Shown: in pieces, positions 51,408-59,873 of the stretch
How the letters are laid out: every line of letters starts with the position of its first letter
How positions within the stretch are numbered: the first letter of the stretch is position 1
Assembly: GCF_902493135.1 (NCBI RefSeq)
Contig: NZ_CABUOD010000001.1
Location: forward strand, 159,075-223,074
Length of the DNA stretch: 64,000 bases
Reading direction: 5' to 3'
Origin: an uncultured Parabacteroides sp.
GTDB taxonomy: Bacteria; Bacteroidota; Bacteroidia; Bacteroidales; Tannerellaceae
The notes under the pieces: generated by a model
Databases searched by the model: none
Told to the model about the DNA's origin: nothing
The model's input: only the letters and a program-made list of their open reading frames with translations
Made by a program: the position numbers and the translations under genes

Positions 51408-53252
51408 TCAAGATTGAAAGGCTATTTCCCCGCTTTCCGAAATCAGCAGGACGGACAGTTTCCCGTCGGGGAGCAGAGGCGCACAATGCTCCCGGCATTT
51501 CTGCAACAGAAGCGGGAAGAAACGTTGCTGTTCGGTTGCGCTGAACAGCTCCCATAGTTCCCTGGCCAGCGTCAGGGTTTCTATTTTTTGTACCGACTCC
51601 GGTTGGCAGCCGGCCTTTCCGGCCAGTTCTTTCAGGAAGGCTTTGTTCATGACGACTTTCTTGCTGTGCGTGTCCAGTGCTCCTTCCGCCAGTTTGACGG
51701 CTTTGCCGATCATGATTCCCATGACAACTTCGTCGAATTGCAGTTCGGCGGCTATTTTCAGCGTCTCCCCGATGAAGTTCCCGTAGTGCACGAACATCTG
51801 CGGGGGAAGTTCTTCCGAGATCCGTTCCGACAGGTAGCCTTTCAGGAAACGTTCGCTTTTCGCCCCTGAGTTGATGACGAGGCGGGAGCATCCTATTGCT
51901 TTCGCGACTTCTGCTTCTTTCCGGATCGAGGCGATAAAGGCGTCGTGCGAGAAAGGGCGTACGATCCCGGATGTCCCGATGATCGAGATCCCGCCGACGA
52001 TCCCCAACTTCGGATTGAATGTCCGGGCGGCTAACTCTTTCCCTCCCGGAACGGAGATCGTGACGACCACCTCCTTTATCTTGCCGGACAGGCCGTTTTC
52101 TTCCAGTACCGCTGTCAGCTCCCTGCAAATCAGGCGGCGGGGAGTAGCGTTGATGGCAGGTCCGCCTATTTCGAGGCCGAGGCCGGGAAGCGTCACCGTA
52201 CCGACTCCTTCGCCGCTCCGGAACAGGATGCCGGGAGTGGGGGATTGTCCTGCCTGCAACTCGATGCGGGCGATGACGGAACAGCCGTTTGTCACGTCCG
52301 GATCGTCGCCGGAATCTTTTATAACCGTGCATAGGGCGGCGTTGTCCGTCCATTCGGTAGCGGCGACAGGGAGCGTGATCTTTTCCCCGGAAGGGAGCGT
52401 GATGCAACTTGCGGTTTGTTCCCTTCGGCTCAGGAGGGCGACCAAGGCGGCTTTGGCGGCAGCTGTAGCACATGCGCCGGTCGTGAAACCACTCCGGAGC
52501 GGGAAGAAACCGGGGGCCAGGCGTTCGATGGCTTTACGGAGCCCTTCCACACCTTGCACGAAGGTGAAACTGTCGGGCAGGAGAGGGCGCTGTATGACAT
52601 AAACGGGGATGCCGCAGGCCCCGGCCGCCTCGACCTTTTCCCTGAAATATCCGCTTTCCCCGCTTTCCTTTGTCAGTACGGCATCCGGGTGAAGCCGCTC
52701 CAGCAGCCCCTTTTCATCTTCTCCTTCATGGAAGAAAACGAGCCGTTCCTTCGGGAACCCGTCGGACTCGGCCAGTGAAAGTGATTCTTTCCTGTCCAGG
52801 ATACGGAACCAGCAGGGCGTCTGTTCCCAATAAGAACGCAGCTTCGCAATGGTCTTGACGCCTGTCAGGGCCAGCAGGTTGCGGATCCCGTCCGCACGCA
52901 GGCGGTCGATGGCGGCGGCATAATCCGCGCACCATATCAACCGCTTGTCACGTTCGGGATATTGCCTTTCCAGCCGGACGACCGGAATTCGGAGCCGGGA
53001 GGAGACCTTTGCAAGCGTACGGTGCAACCGGATGGCAAAAGGGTGGGCGGCATCGACCAGCAACGAGATTTCTTTCTCGCGGCAGAACCGTGCCATCTCT
53101 TCTTCCTCCATGCCTCCGGTGAGCCGGATGGCGTGGGCGGCTTCTATCGCTTGTTCGCTGCCGACCGTCGAGTAGTAGTAGGGCTTGCCTGCACTCTCGA
53201 CGACTTGTACGGCCTTGCGGCCTTCGGTTGTTCCTCCTAAGATCAGTATCAT
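51408..53252 (-). CDS. cbiJD: CbiJ-CbiD fusion: precorrin-6A reductase and cobalt-precorrin-5B C1-methyltransferase
   Basis: A 614-residue fusion. Residues 1 to about 245 are CbiJ/CobK: MILILGGTTEGRKAV at the N-terminus, DAAHPFA and LTGVKTIAKL. From about 253 (RSGFTTGACATAAAKAAL) it is CbiD, with GEGVGTVTLPGLGLEIGGPAIN. CbiJ reduces the macrocycle of (cobalt-)precorrin-6A, and CbiD methylates C1 of cobalt-precorrin-5B: consecutive or adjacent steps on one chain. Three other fusions follow in the same operon. CbiD marks the oxygen-independent pathway. Confidence 0.93.
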   Translation of the reverse strand: MILILGGTTEGRKAVQVVESAGKPYYYSTVGSEQAIEAAHAIRLTGGMEEEEMARFCREKEISLLVDAAHPFAIRLHRTLAKVSSRLRIPVVRLERQYPERDKRLIWCADYAAAIDRLRADGIRNLLALTGVKTIAKLRSYWEQTPCWFRILDRKESLSLAESDGFPKERLVFFHEGEDEKGLLERLHPDAVLTKESGESGYFREKVEAAGACGIPVYVIQRPLLPDSFTFVQGVEGLRKAIERLAPGFFPLRSGFTTGACATAAAKAALVALLSRREQTASCITLPSGEKITLPVAATEWTDNAALCTVIKDSGDDPDVTNGCSVIARIELQAGQSPTPGILFRSGEGVGTVTLPGLGLEIGGPAINATPRRLICRELTAVLEENGLSGKIKEVVVTISVPGGKELAARTFNPKLGIVGGISIIGTSGIVRPFSHDAFIASIRKEAEVAKAIGCSRLVINSGAKSERFLKGYLSERISEELPPQMFVHYGNFIGETLKIAAELQFDEVVMGIMIGKAVKLAEGALDTHSKKVVMNKAFLKELAGKAGCQPESVQKIETLTLARELWELFSATEQQRFFPLLLQKCREHCAPLLPDGKLSVLLISESGEIAFQS

Positions 53253-53328
53253 AATGCTTTTGTTGTTCTCTTGTCTTTACCGGTAATATCGTGGGGTACC
53301 ATCCTCTCTGATGAGTGCTTGCCTACTT

Positions 53329-53361
53329 CCTACCTACGCGGTATCATGCCTCATAGGTAGG
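53329..53361. repeat. Small hairpin between the cbi genes
   Basis: CCTACCTA (53329-53336) and TAGGTAGG (53354-53361) form an 8-bp stem around a 17-base loop in the 122-base gap between cbiG-F and cbiJ-D. No T-run follows on either strand, so an attenuator or RNA-processing site is as likely as a terminator. Confidence 0.4.
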
Positions 53362-53374
53362 CGGTGACCCCTTA

Positions 53375-55312
53375 CTAACGGCGGTACAGATGTTTGAACT
53401 CCTCGGCGTAGAGACGCGAGGCTCCTGCGCGGTTGTCTATGGCATCGCCCACGACTAACAAGGTTGTCAGCGTCAGGTTGTTTTCTTTTACGATCCGTTC
53501 CAGGTCTTTCAATTCGCCCCGGTAGATGCGTTCGTCTTTCCAGGTCAGCTTGTAGCAGGCGGCTACCGGGGTCGTCGGCGGGTAATGTTCTAAAAGTTCT
53601 TTCTGTACCTGCCCGGCAATGCCCGCGCTCAGGAAGATGCACATCGTGCTTTGGCTGGCAGCCAGTTTATGCAACTGCTCTTTCTCCGGCATGGGCGTAC
53701 GTCCTTCGCCACGTGTCAGGATGATGGTCTGCACCTTTTCGGGAATGGTGAACTGGGAACGGAGAGCTGCCGCGGCAGCCTGGAACGAGGAGATTCCCGG
53801 CGTGATATGGTAGCTCATGCCGTAGCGGTCGAAGAATGCCATCTGTTCCTGTATCGCCCCGTAGATGCAGGGGTCGCCTGTGTGCAAGCGTACGACGAAC
53901 TTTCCTTTGTCATAGAACTCTTTCATGAGGGCGAACTGCTCTTCCAGGTTCATGTCGGCAGAGCTGCGAACCGTCGCCCCTTTCTTGGCGCACAGGGTGA
54001 GCTCTTTGGGGACGAGGCTTCCGGCATAGAGGATCAGATCCGCATTTTCCAGCATCCGACGGCCTCGGATGGAGATTAGTTCCGGATCACCCGGACCGGC
54101 TCCGACGATCTCGATGTGTCCCTGTCCCGGTTCCCTCTTTTGCTCGTCGTCTTCTTTGTTCTGAATTGCCGATTGGCTGATGGCTATCGCATAGGTGAAG
54201 TTTTTCGTCTGCCCCTTTTGTTTCTCGACCAATAACGGGCCGCCTTCCGCACTCAGGATGGCTGCCGCTTCCGAGACGCTTCCCGATCCGGTGACTTGTT
54301 TTACCTTGGAAGAGGGATTGGGCACGGGAATCTGGTCCAGTTCCTCTGCCGCATAGGTCTTGAACGGGCTGCACAGGTAGGTATCCGCCAGTTCCTTTAA
54401 TATCGGTTCGTCTTTCTTCAAAGCGATGGAGGAGACGTCGGCTATGCTCTTCAGGTTGAGCCCGAAGAAGTTGGAGCAGATATACATATCTATGAGGACG
54501 GATCTCATGTCCTTCAATCCCTTTTTGCATCCGACACCTAAGTGAAGCACCTTCGGGAAGAATGACAGGCAGGGAATGGGAGATTTGGGATAGTAATAGG
54601 GGCTGACCGTGATCAGCAGGTCGTATTTTTCCAAGTCGATATCTTTATACTTGTAGAAGATATCCACGTGTGGAGGGCAGGTCTTTTCCATATAATCCGT
54701 CTCTTCCGTGCGGACATAGAGCAGGAGGGCGGTCGGCCTGCGGTTGAGGAAGCGGGCGATGCATTCGTTCATCGCCTTCTTTCTCGAAGCGTCGAAAGTC
54801 TCGTCGTCCGTTTCTTCGAAGTCCGTGTACAGGAAACTACGTATGCCCTCTTGCAGGTTGTAGACATCCTGTTCCCAGCCGTATTGCTGCGCCAAAGTGT
54901 CCAGTGCCCAAAGTCCCTGGTTGTCGCTCTGTGTCGTGACAACCGCTTCGGCGCCCAATATGCGGGCCAATTCGTGTGTCAGCTCGTTCGCCCCGCCGAT
55001 ATGGCCGGACAGCACCGACACGGCATACTTACCGGTACTGTCGAGGCAGACGATAGCCGGGTCTGTGTACTTGCTCTTGATGTACGGTGCGATGCTTCGT
55101 ACGCAAATGCCCATCGCACCTATAAATACCATCGCTTCCGATCTGTCGAAAAGGTCACCGGCTAATTCTTCGAAAGAGGTGAATGGTTCGACATCGTTGT
55201 CAGCTTCTTTACAATAGATAACGGTTTTACCCGGATATTCATTCCGGATTTTGCGTGCTAACGGCAAGCTGCTTGCCGAAACCACAAGAATGTTCAGTAT
55301 ATTTTTAGACAT
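53375..55312 (-). CDS. cbiGF: CbiG-CbiF fusion: cobalt-precorrin-5A hydrolase and precorrin-4 C11-methyltransferase
   Basis: A 645-residue fusion. The N-terminal CbiG part (residues 1 to about 390) has VFIGAMGICVRSIAP and SVLSGHIGGANELTHELA in the central region, and LHLGVGCKKGLKD in the CbiG C-terminal domain. From about 395 (IEIVGAGPGDPELISI) it is CbiF, with VRLHTGDPCIYGA and TPGISSFQAAAAAL. CbiF methylates C11, and CbiG opens the ring and expels acetaldehyde. The reaction order F then G is reversed in the polypeptide. Overlaps the CbiE-T gene by 8 bases. Confidence 0.92.
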   Translation of the reverse strand: MSKNILNILVVSASSLPLARKIRNEYPGKTVIYCKEADNDVEPFTSFEELAGDLFDRSEAMVFIGAMGICVRSIAPYIKSKYTDPAIVCLDSTGKYAVSVLSGHIGGANELTHELARILGAEAVVTTQSDNQGLWALDTLAQQYGWEQDVYNLQEGIRSFLYTDFEETDDETFDASRKKAMNECIARFLNRRPTALLLYVRTEETDYMEKTCPPHVDIFYKYKDIDLEKYDLLITVSPYYYPKSPIPCLSFFPKVLHLGVGCKKGLKDMRSVLIDMYICSNFFGLNLKSIADVSSIALKKDEPILKELADTYLCSPFKTYAAEELDQIPVPNPSSKVKQVTGSGSVSEAAAILSAEGGPLLVEKQKGQTKNFTYAIAISQSAIQNKEDDEQKREPGQGHIEIVGAGPGDPELISIRGRRMLENADLILYAGSLVPKELTLCAKKGATVRSSADMNLEEQFALMKEFYDKGKFVVRLHTGDPCIYGAIQEQMAFFDRYGMSYHITPGISSFQAAAAALRSQFTIPEKVQTIILTRGEGRTPMPEKEQLHKLAASQSTMCIFLSAGIAGQVQKELLEHYPPTTPVAACYKLTWKDERIYRGELKDLERIVKENNLTLTTLLVVGDAIDNRAGASRLYAEEFKHLYRR

Positions 55313-56564
55313 GATATTTACTTGTTGAGCAAAGAATTGTAATAGGATTATTGGAATCGACCGTAATGTTCATTTCCGAATGCAGTTTCAAGCCGTTCTC
55401 GTCGACCGCCTCGCGGAACAGCTTGCTGCTTTCTTCCGAAACGGAGTTGAAGACGATCTTGCCTTTCAGGCTGTCGAGATGGGAAGCGACCTTGCGGATG
55501 ATCTCTTTCAGCTTGCCGCCATGACCGCCGATAAAAACGGCATCGACAGTCGTGTTCTTTTCGATTGGCAGATCCAGGAAGTTACCGATATGCAGGTCTA
55601 TGCCGGGAGCGCTGTGCAGCCGTGCATTTGCCCGGATGATGTTCTCGCATTCTTCCCGCACTTCGAAAGCCCGGATATCCAGGTGGGGGTACTGGCGTCG
55701 CGCTTCGATCGAAACCGAGCCGGTACAGGCGCCGATATCCCAGAAAGAGCGGCTGTTATGCAGTTCCAACAGGCTTAGGTCTATCACCCGTATCGGTGCT
55801 TTGGTAATCATCTTTGCCCGGTCGTTCAGCAAGACGAACCTCGTGTCGGGTATGCCTAAGGCCGGTCGTTGCAGGTTGCTGTTCGGGGCCTTCATTAGCA
55901 GGACGCAGTTCGGATTGGTGAAACTCATCTCGCTGATTTCATTGATCGAATAGAGTTTATAGATTTTCTCCTTCTCCGGATTGCCTAAATGTTCGGCTAC
56001 CCGCATGGTGTAATCCTTGTCCAGATGATATTCCATCATCCTCTTGGCAATAGCGTTGGGCGTATGGACACGGTCGGTCAGTACGCCGATCAGCGGCCGG
56101 CATTCCAGCAATGCCCGGTCGAGTTCGTGCCACGGCCGTCCGGTAACGGACACGGCATGCATGTTCTCATACGCGATTTGTTCATGGTGTGCGAACATCT
56201 GCAATGAGTTGAAGTAGGGGAACACTTTCATGCCTACTCCTAAAAGGTTTTTCCGGATGGTGGAAGCGAAACCGAAAAAGAACGGATCTCCCGAAACGAA
56301 GGAGACGATCACTTTGTCTTCCTGGATCAACCGGCTGTATTCCGCGAGGACGGCATCTATCGGAGCCTTGATCTCGATCCATACCGCATCGGCGGGCAGG
56401 AACGGCTTCACAATCTCGTAATGACGCTTCCCTCCGGAGAAGATGTTGTCGTGTTTGATGTTTTTGATAATGACATCTATATGTTTAGGCTGTGGATTGT
56501 CATCCATCCCGACCATATAGATGTGGATTTTGCCGTAATTTTCTACTATTTCTTTAGCCTTCAT
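55305..56564 (-). CDS. cbiET: CbiE-CbiT fusion: precorrin-7 C5/C15 methyltransferase-decarboxylase
   Basis: A 419-residue CobL-type protein. The N-terminal CbiE half (VSGDPFFFGFAST, NSLQMFAHH) is a tetrapyrrole methylase. The CbiT half starts near residue 260 (SRSFWDIGACTGSVSIEA, a SAM motif) and has VDAVFIGGHGGKLKEII. It methylates C5 and C15 and decarboxylates the C12 side chain, giving cobalt-precorrin-8. Overlaps the CbiH-C gene by 4 bases, so tightly coupled. Confidence 0.93.
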   Translation of the reverse strand: MKAKEIVENYGKIHIYMVGMDDNPQPKHIDVIIKNIKHDNIFSGGKRHYEIVKPFLPADAVWIEIKAPIDAVLAEYSRLIQEDKVIVSFVSGDPFFFGFASTIRKNLLGVGMKVFPYFNSLQMFAHHEQIAYENMHAVSVTGRPWHELDRALLECRPLIGVLTDRVHTPNAIAKRMMEYHLDKDYTMRVAEHLGNPEKEKIYKLYSINEISEMSFTNPNCVLLMKAPNSNLQRPALGIPDTRFVLLNDRAKMITKAPIRVIDLSLLELHNSRSFWDIGACTGSVSIEARRQYPHLDIRAFEVREECENIIRANARLHSAPGIDLHIGNFLDLPIEKNTTVDAVFIGGHGGKLKEIIRKVASHLDSLKGKIVFNSVSEESSKLFREAVDENGLKLHSEMNITVDSNNPITILCSTSKYHV

Positions 56565-57973
56565 ACGTCTCTACCTGGTTTTAATTGTTCTGCATCGTCG
56601 TAGCATAAAATCGCGTTTACCAAAGTCGCGGCGAGGTTGCTACCGCCTTTCCGTCCTTCGATGATGAGTTTGGGAATCCAAACAAATGGCTTTACCATGT
56701 GTTTGGATTCCTGTACGTGTACGAAACCGACAGGAGCGGCAATGATGCCGGCGGGAGTGGCTTTCCCTTTCCTTATCAGGTCACAAAGTTCCATTAATGC
56801 GGTCGGCGCATTGCCGAATACATATAAAGCGCCGGGATGTTCCTGTACGGCAAGCCGGATGCCGGCCTGTGTGCGGGTGATCCCTTTTTCTGTCGCAAGT
56901 TGTACGGTGCGCTCGTCCTGCAAATAGCATTTCACCTCGATCCCCATGCGCTGCAAGGCTCCTTTGCGGATGCCGGAAGCGGCCATTGTGACGTCTGTGA
57001 TGATGGTGCGCACCTCGCCCCGGCTGAATTTCCCGTAGAGGGAAGCCACTGCATGATCGTCGATCCGCAGGATGTTTTCCATATCGAAATCGGCTGTCGT
57101 GTGGATGGCATGGAGCAAAGCCCATTTCTTGTCGAGCGGTATTTTTTTGTTCTTGAGCTCTTTCTCGATGGTACGGAAGCTGCGGATCATGATGTCCTGG
57201 CCGATCCCGGCATCCGTTTTCATCTTGATCTCCCCGTAATAGCCGCGTGGTGTGATGAATTTGCCGCCGGCTTCGTATGACTGCGAGTTTCCGATCAGGA
57301 TGACGGTGAACATGTCGACTTGTTCGGGATCGAACTCTGCCAGCGTGGTCAGGTTGACGACCTGCTCTTCGCGTCCGGCTTGGCGGACATAGCCGACAGG
57401 CGTTTCGGGTGCACGCTCTTCGAGGAACAGTTCCTTGAGGCGATGCAACTGCCAGTAGCGCCCTTCGCTTTTCGGATTGTAGACGGCTGTCACGAAGTCG
57501 CCGACGGCAGCAGCCCGTATGCGTTTCTCGATCCGCAGCCAGGGAGTCATCAGGTCGGAGAGGGAGAGGATACAGAGATCATGCCCGATAGGTGCTCCCA
57601 GGAGCGAAGCCGCTTTCTGGAACGCACTGATACCGGGCACTACCTCGATCTCCACTTGCGGCGCCTCTTTCATCGTCCGCATTTCATATATCAACGGGGC
57701 CATCCCGTAGATTCCGGCATCGCCAGAGCTGATCACTGTCACCGTTTTACCTTCCGAAGCGTATTTGTAGGCTTCTTCGGCACGTGCTTTCTCACGTTTC
57801 ATCCCTGTATCGATGCATTGGGCGTCCGGGCGGATTATATCTTGTATAAACTGGAAATAATAATTATATCCGATGATCACATCCGACTGCCTGATGGCAG
57901 ATAAGGCCGCGGGCGTTATGTCTTCGCGGCTTCCCGGGCCAATGCCGGCAACAGTAATTTTCCCTTTGTTCAT
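56561..57973 (-). CDS. cbiHC: CbiH-CbiC fusion: precorrin-3B C17-methyltransferase and precorrin-8X methylmutase
   Basis: A 470-residue fusion. The N-terminal CbiH/CobJ part begins KITVAGIGPGSREDITPAAL and has ISSGDAGIYGMAPL, VVPGISAFQKAASLLGAP and VTAVYNPKS. From about residue 265 (IMIRSFRTIEKEL) it is CbiC/CobH, with ITDVTMAASGIRKG, LYVFGNAPTAL and IAAPVGFVHVQESK. CbiH contracts the ring and methylates C17; CbiC migrates the C11 methyl to C12, giving (cobalt-)hydrogenobyrinate. First gene of the minus-strand operon. Confidence 0.93.
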   Translation of the reverse strand: MNKGKITVAGIGPGSREDITPAALSAIRQSDVIIGYNYYFQFIQDIIRPDAQCIDTGMKREKARAEEAYKYASEGKTVTVISSGDAGIYGMAPLIYEMRTMKEAPQVEIEVVPGISAFQKAASLLGAPIGHDLCILSLSDLMTPWLRIEKRIRAAAVGDFVTAVYNPKSEGRYWQLHRLKELFLEERAPETPVGYVRQAGREEQVVNLTTLAEFDPEQVDMFTVILIGNSQSYEAGGKFITPRGYYGEIKMKTDAGIGQDIMIRSFRTIEKELKNKKIPLDKKWALLHAIHTTADFDMENILRIDDHAVASLYGKFSRGEVRTIITDVTMAASGIRKGALQRMGIEVKCYLQDERTVQLATEKGITRTQAGIRLAVQEHPGALYVFGNAPTALMELCDLIRKGKATPAGIIAAPVGFVHVQESKHMVKPFVWIPKLIIEGRKGGSNLAATLVNAILCYDDAEQLKPGRDV

Positions 57974-58000
57974 ATGAGCTGTTTGTTAATTAACAGAAAA

Positions 58001-58008
58001 CAAAGGTA
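58001..58008 (-). promoter_or_regulatory. -7 promoter element (TACCTTTG) for the cbi operon
   Basis: On the minus strand TACCTTTG lies 27 bases before the cbiH-C start, matching TAnnTTTG. The leader is too short for a cobalamin riboswitch. No -33 at the expected distance. Confidence 0.6.
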
Positions 58009-58021
58009 CGATTTTATTTAC

Positions 58022-59686
58022 TTAATTTTCCTCTGCGGGTTGATATAAATACCGTTTAATGCTCCGTTTCGGTGTCTTTTCGAATTCTTCCTGATAAAGC
58101 TTGAAGCAGGACACTTTGCTGTAGGCAGGCATTTCGGTGTTCAGCTGGTCGATGTTCTGCTGCATCAGCCCTTCGATTTCGGAGTGCTGGATGCCGGCCT
58201 TGTCTACCTGTTCCCAGTCCGGATAGATCAGGGCGACCAGTTTTCCTCCCTGTGAAATGACCAACGACTCTGCCACGTACAACATATTGTTCAGGTGGTC
58301 TTCGATCTCTTCGGGATAGATGTTCTGCCCGTTGGAGCTCAGGATCATGCTTTTGCTTCGTCCGCGGATGTAGAGGAAACCGTCTTTGTCGAGCGTTCCC
58401 AAATCGCCTGTCCGCAGCCAGCCGTCGGGCAGCATCACCGCTTTCGTCGCTTCCGAATTCTTGTAGTAGCCTAACATCACGTTCATGCCGCGAACCAGGA
58501 TTTCGCCTACTTCGTTTTCCGGATCGTTCGAGTCGATCCGGATTTCCATGCGGTCGACGACACGGCCTACCGAACCTTGCTTGAACGTGTCCCACTGCTC
58601 GTAGGAAACCAGCGGGCCGCATTCCGTCATCCCGTAGCCTACCGTATAGCGGAAGTCGATGGATTTGAGAAACGTCTCTACCTCTTTATTGATGGCCGCG
58701 CCGCCGATTACGATCTCGCCGAAGTTCCCTCCAAAAGAGGTATTCAACTTTTGGGCGATCTTTTCGCGTACCTTCTGGTCGACGTACGGCACTTTGAGCA
58801 GCAGCTTGATCAACGGCTTTTCCAGTTCGGGGAAAACCTTGTTCTTGATGATCTTCTCGATGATGAGCGGCACGGCAAGGATCAGCGCCGGGCGAACCGT
58901 TGCAAATGCCTCCGCAATGATTTTCGGACTCGGCGTGCGTGTCAGGAAATGAACGTGGCAGCCTTTATTGACGGAGTTCAGCACTTCGAACGCCAACCCG
59001 TACATGTGTGCCATCGGCAACATACAGACGATGTTGTCTCCCGGATGGATGAACGGCAGACGGTCGTAGGCGAACTGTGTGTTGCTCCACAAACTGCGGT
59101 AGGGGATCATGACTCCTTTCGAGAAGCTGGTCGTGCCGGACGTGTAGTTCAGGACAGCCAGTTCTTCCGGGTCTTCGATATGATATTTCACGTCGTTGGC
59201 GGTGAAGGAGCGGGGGTATTTCTTGCCGAAATATTCGTTGATGCGGTTGCGCACGGTGCGTACCTCCTTATTCTTGCAGTCGATGATGGAGAAGTTGTCC
59301 AGCATCATGAACAGCTTGACATCCGGCATCATCTTTTCGTTCAGGTTCTCCCAGTTGCTGGAACCTGCCAATACGGCTTTCGCTCCCGAATGGTTGACGA
59401 TGTGGTGGATATTGTCGGGTTTGAACTCGTGCAGGATCGGCACGGCAACAGCCCCGTAAGCCAATATACCGAAGAAGCAGATTGCCCAGTTGGAGGAGTT
59501 GCGCCCGACGATGGCCACTTTGTCGCCTTTCCTGATGCCGGCATGTTCCAACAGGATGTGGAACTTCTCTATCCGACGTGCGACGTCTTTGAAATGAAAG
59601 GTATGTCCGTTGTAATCGGAGAAAGCGGGGAGGTCCCAATGCTCCTTCATGCTTCTCTCTATAAGGCCTAAGAAACGATTGTCCAT
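58022..59686 (-). CDS. AMP-dependent acyl-CoA synthetase/ligase (long-chain type)
   Basis: About 554 residues from the ATG at 59686 (MDNRFLGLIERSM). An upstream extension of the frame would start before the promoter element at 59732 and through the repeat array, so it is rejected. Adenylate-forming motifs are present: LNYTSGTTSFSKGVM (A3), GYGMTECGPLVSYE (A5), DGWLRTGDLGTLDKDGFLYIRGR (A7/A8), and KTPKRSIKRYL near the C-terminus with the A10 Lys. It activates a fatty acid as acyl-AMP/CoA. Possible substrates are long-chain fatty acids or an acyl carrier. Confidence 0.92.
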   Translation of the reverse strand: MDNRFLGLIERSMKEHWDLPAFSDYNGHTFHFKDVARRIEKFHILLEHAGIRKGDKVAIVGRNSSNWAICFFGILAYGAVAVPILHEFKPDNIHHIVNHSGAKAVLAGSSNWENLNEKMMPDVKLFMMLDNFSIIDCKNKEVRTVRNRINEYFGKKYPRSFTANDVKYHIEDPEELAVLNYTSGTTSFSKGVMIPYRSLWSNTQFAYDRLPFIHPGDNIVCMLPMAHMYGLAFEVLNSVNKGCHVHFLTRTPSPKIIAEAFATVRPALILAVPLIIEKIIKNKVFPELEKPLIKLLLKVPYVDQKVREKIAQKLNTSFGGNFGEIVIGGAAINKEVETFLKSIDFRYTVGYGMTECGPLVSYEQWDTFKQGSVGRVVDRMEIRIDSNDPENEVGEILVRGMNVMLGYYKNSEATKAVMLPDGWLRTGDLGTLDKDGFLYIRGRSKSMILSSNGQNIYPEEIEDHLNNMLYVAESLVISQGGKLVALIYPDWEQVDKAGIQHSEIEGLMQQNIDQLNTEMPAYSKVSCFKLYQEEFEKTPKRSIKRYLYQPAEEN

Positions 59687-59731
59687 AGTGATGTAATTTA
59701 AAAAAGAACCGGAATATCCGTGAGAATGTTG

Positions 59732-59739
59732 CAAAGATA
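59732..59739 (-). promoter_or_regulatory. -7 promoter element (TATCTTTG) for the acyl-CoA ligase gene
   Basis: On the minus strand TATCTTTG lies 45 bases before the ATG at 59686. It supports the shorter start. The 22-bp repeat array lies just upstream of it on the minus strand. Confidence 0.6.
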
Positions 59740-59774
59740 GCAAAGAAACGATATGTTTTGTGGAATGAAGGTAC

Positions 59775-59862
59775 AGTTTCATAGGCATGAAACAAAAATT
59801 CCATAGGCAGGGAACAAAAGTTTCATGCCTATGGAACAAAAATTTCATGCGGAGGAAATAAA
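59775..59862. repeat. Array of four 22-bp units
   Basis: Four consecutive units of exactly 22 bp (59775-59796, 59797-59818, 59819-59840, 59841-59862). Each has AnTTtCATnnnnnnnGnAAcAAA, for example AGTTTCATAGGCATGAAAC in the first unit. Many units hold a TTTCAT/ATGAAA dyad. The array fills the space between the acyl-CoA ligase promoter and the DUF1080 gene stop (minus strand), so it could affect either. Same period as the arrays at 29171 and 32489. Confidence 0.75.
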
Positions 59863-59873
59863 GCGGAGCCCGT

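Noticed and set aside
51408..57973. Frameshift or assembly errors creating the fused Cbi genes
   Set aside because: Each fusion is in one uninterrupted frame with family motifs of both halves intact and a plausible linker, and such fusions are known in Bacteroidetes.
59687..59848. N-terminal extension of the acyl-CoA ligase (about 54 extra codons)
   Set aside because: The extension starts inside the 22-bp array and runs past the TATCTTTG promoter; the sequence does not look like the family N-terminus, which begins at MDNRF.
59775..59862. CRISPR array
   Set aside because: Units are contiguous, degenerate and without spacers; no cas genes in the window.
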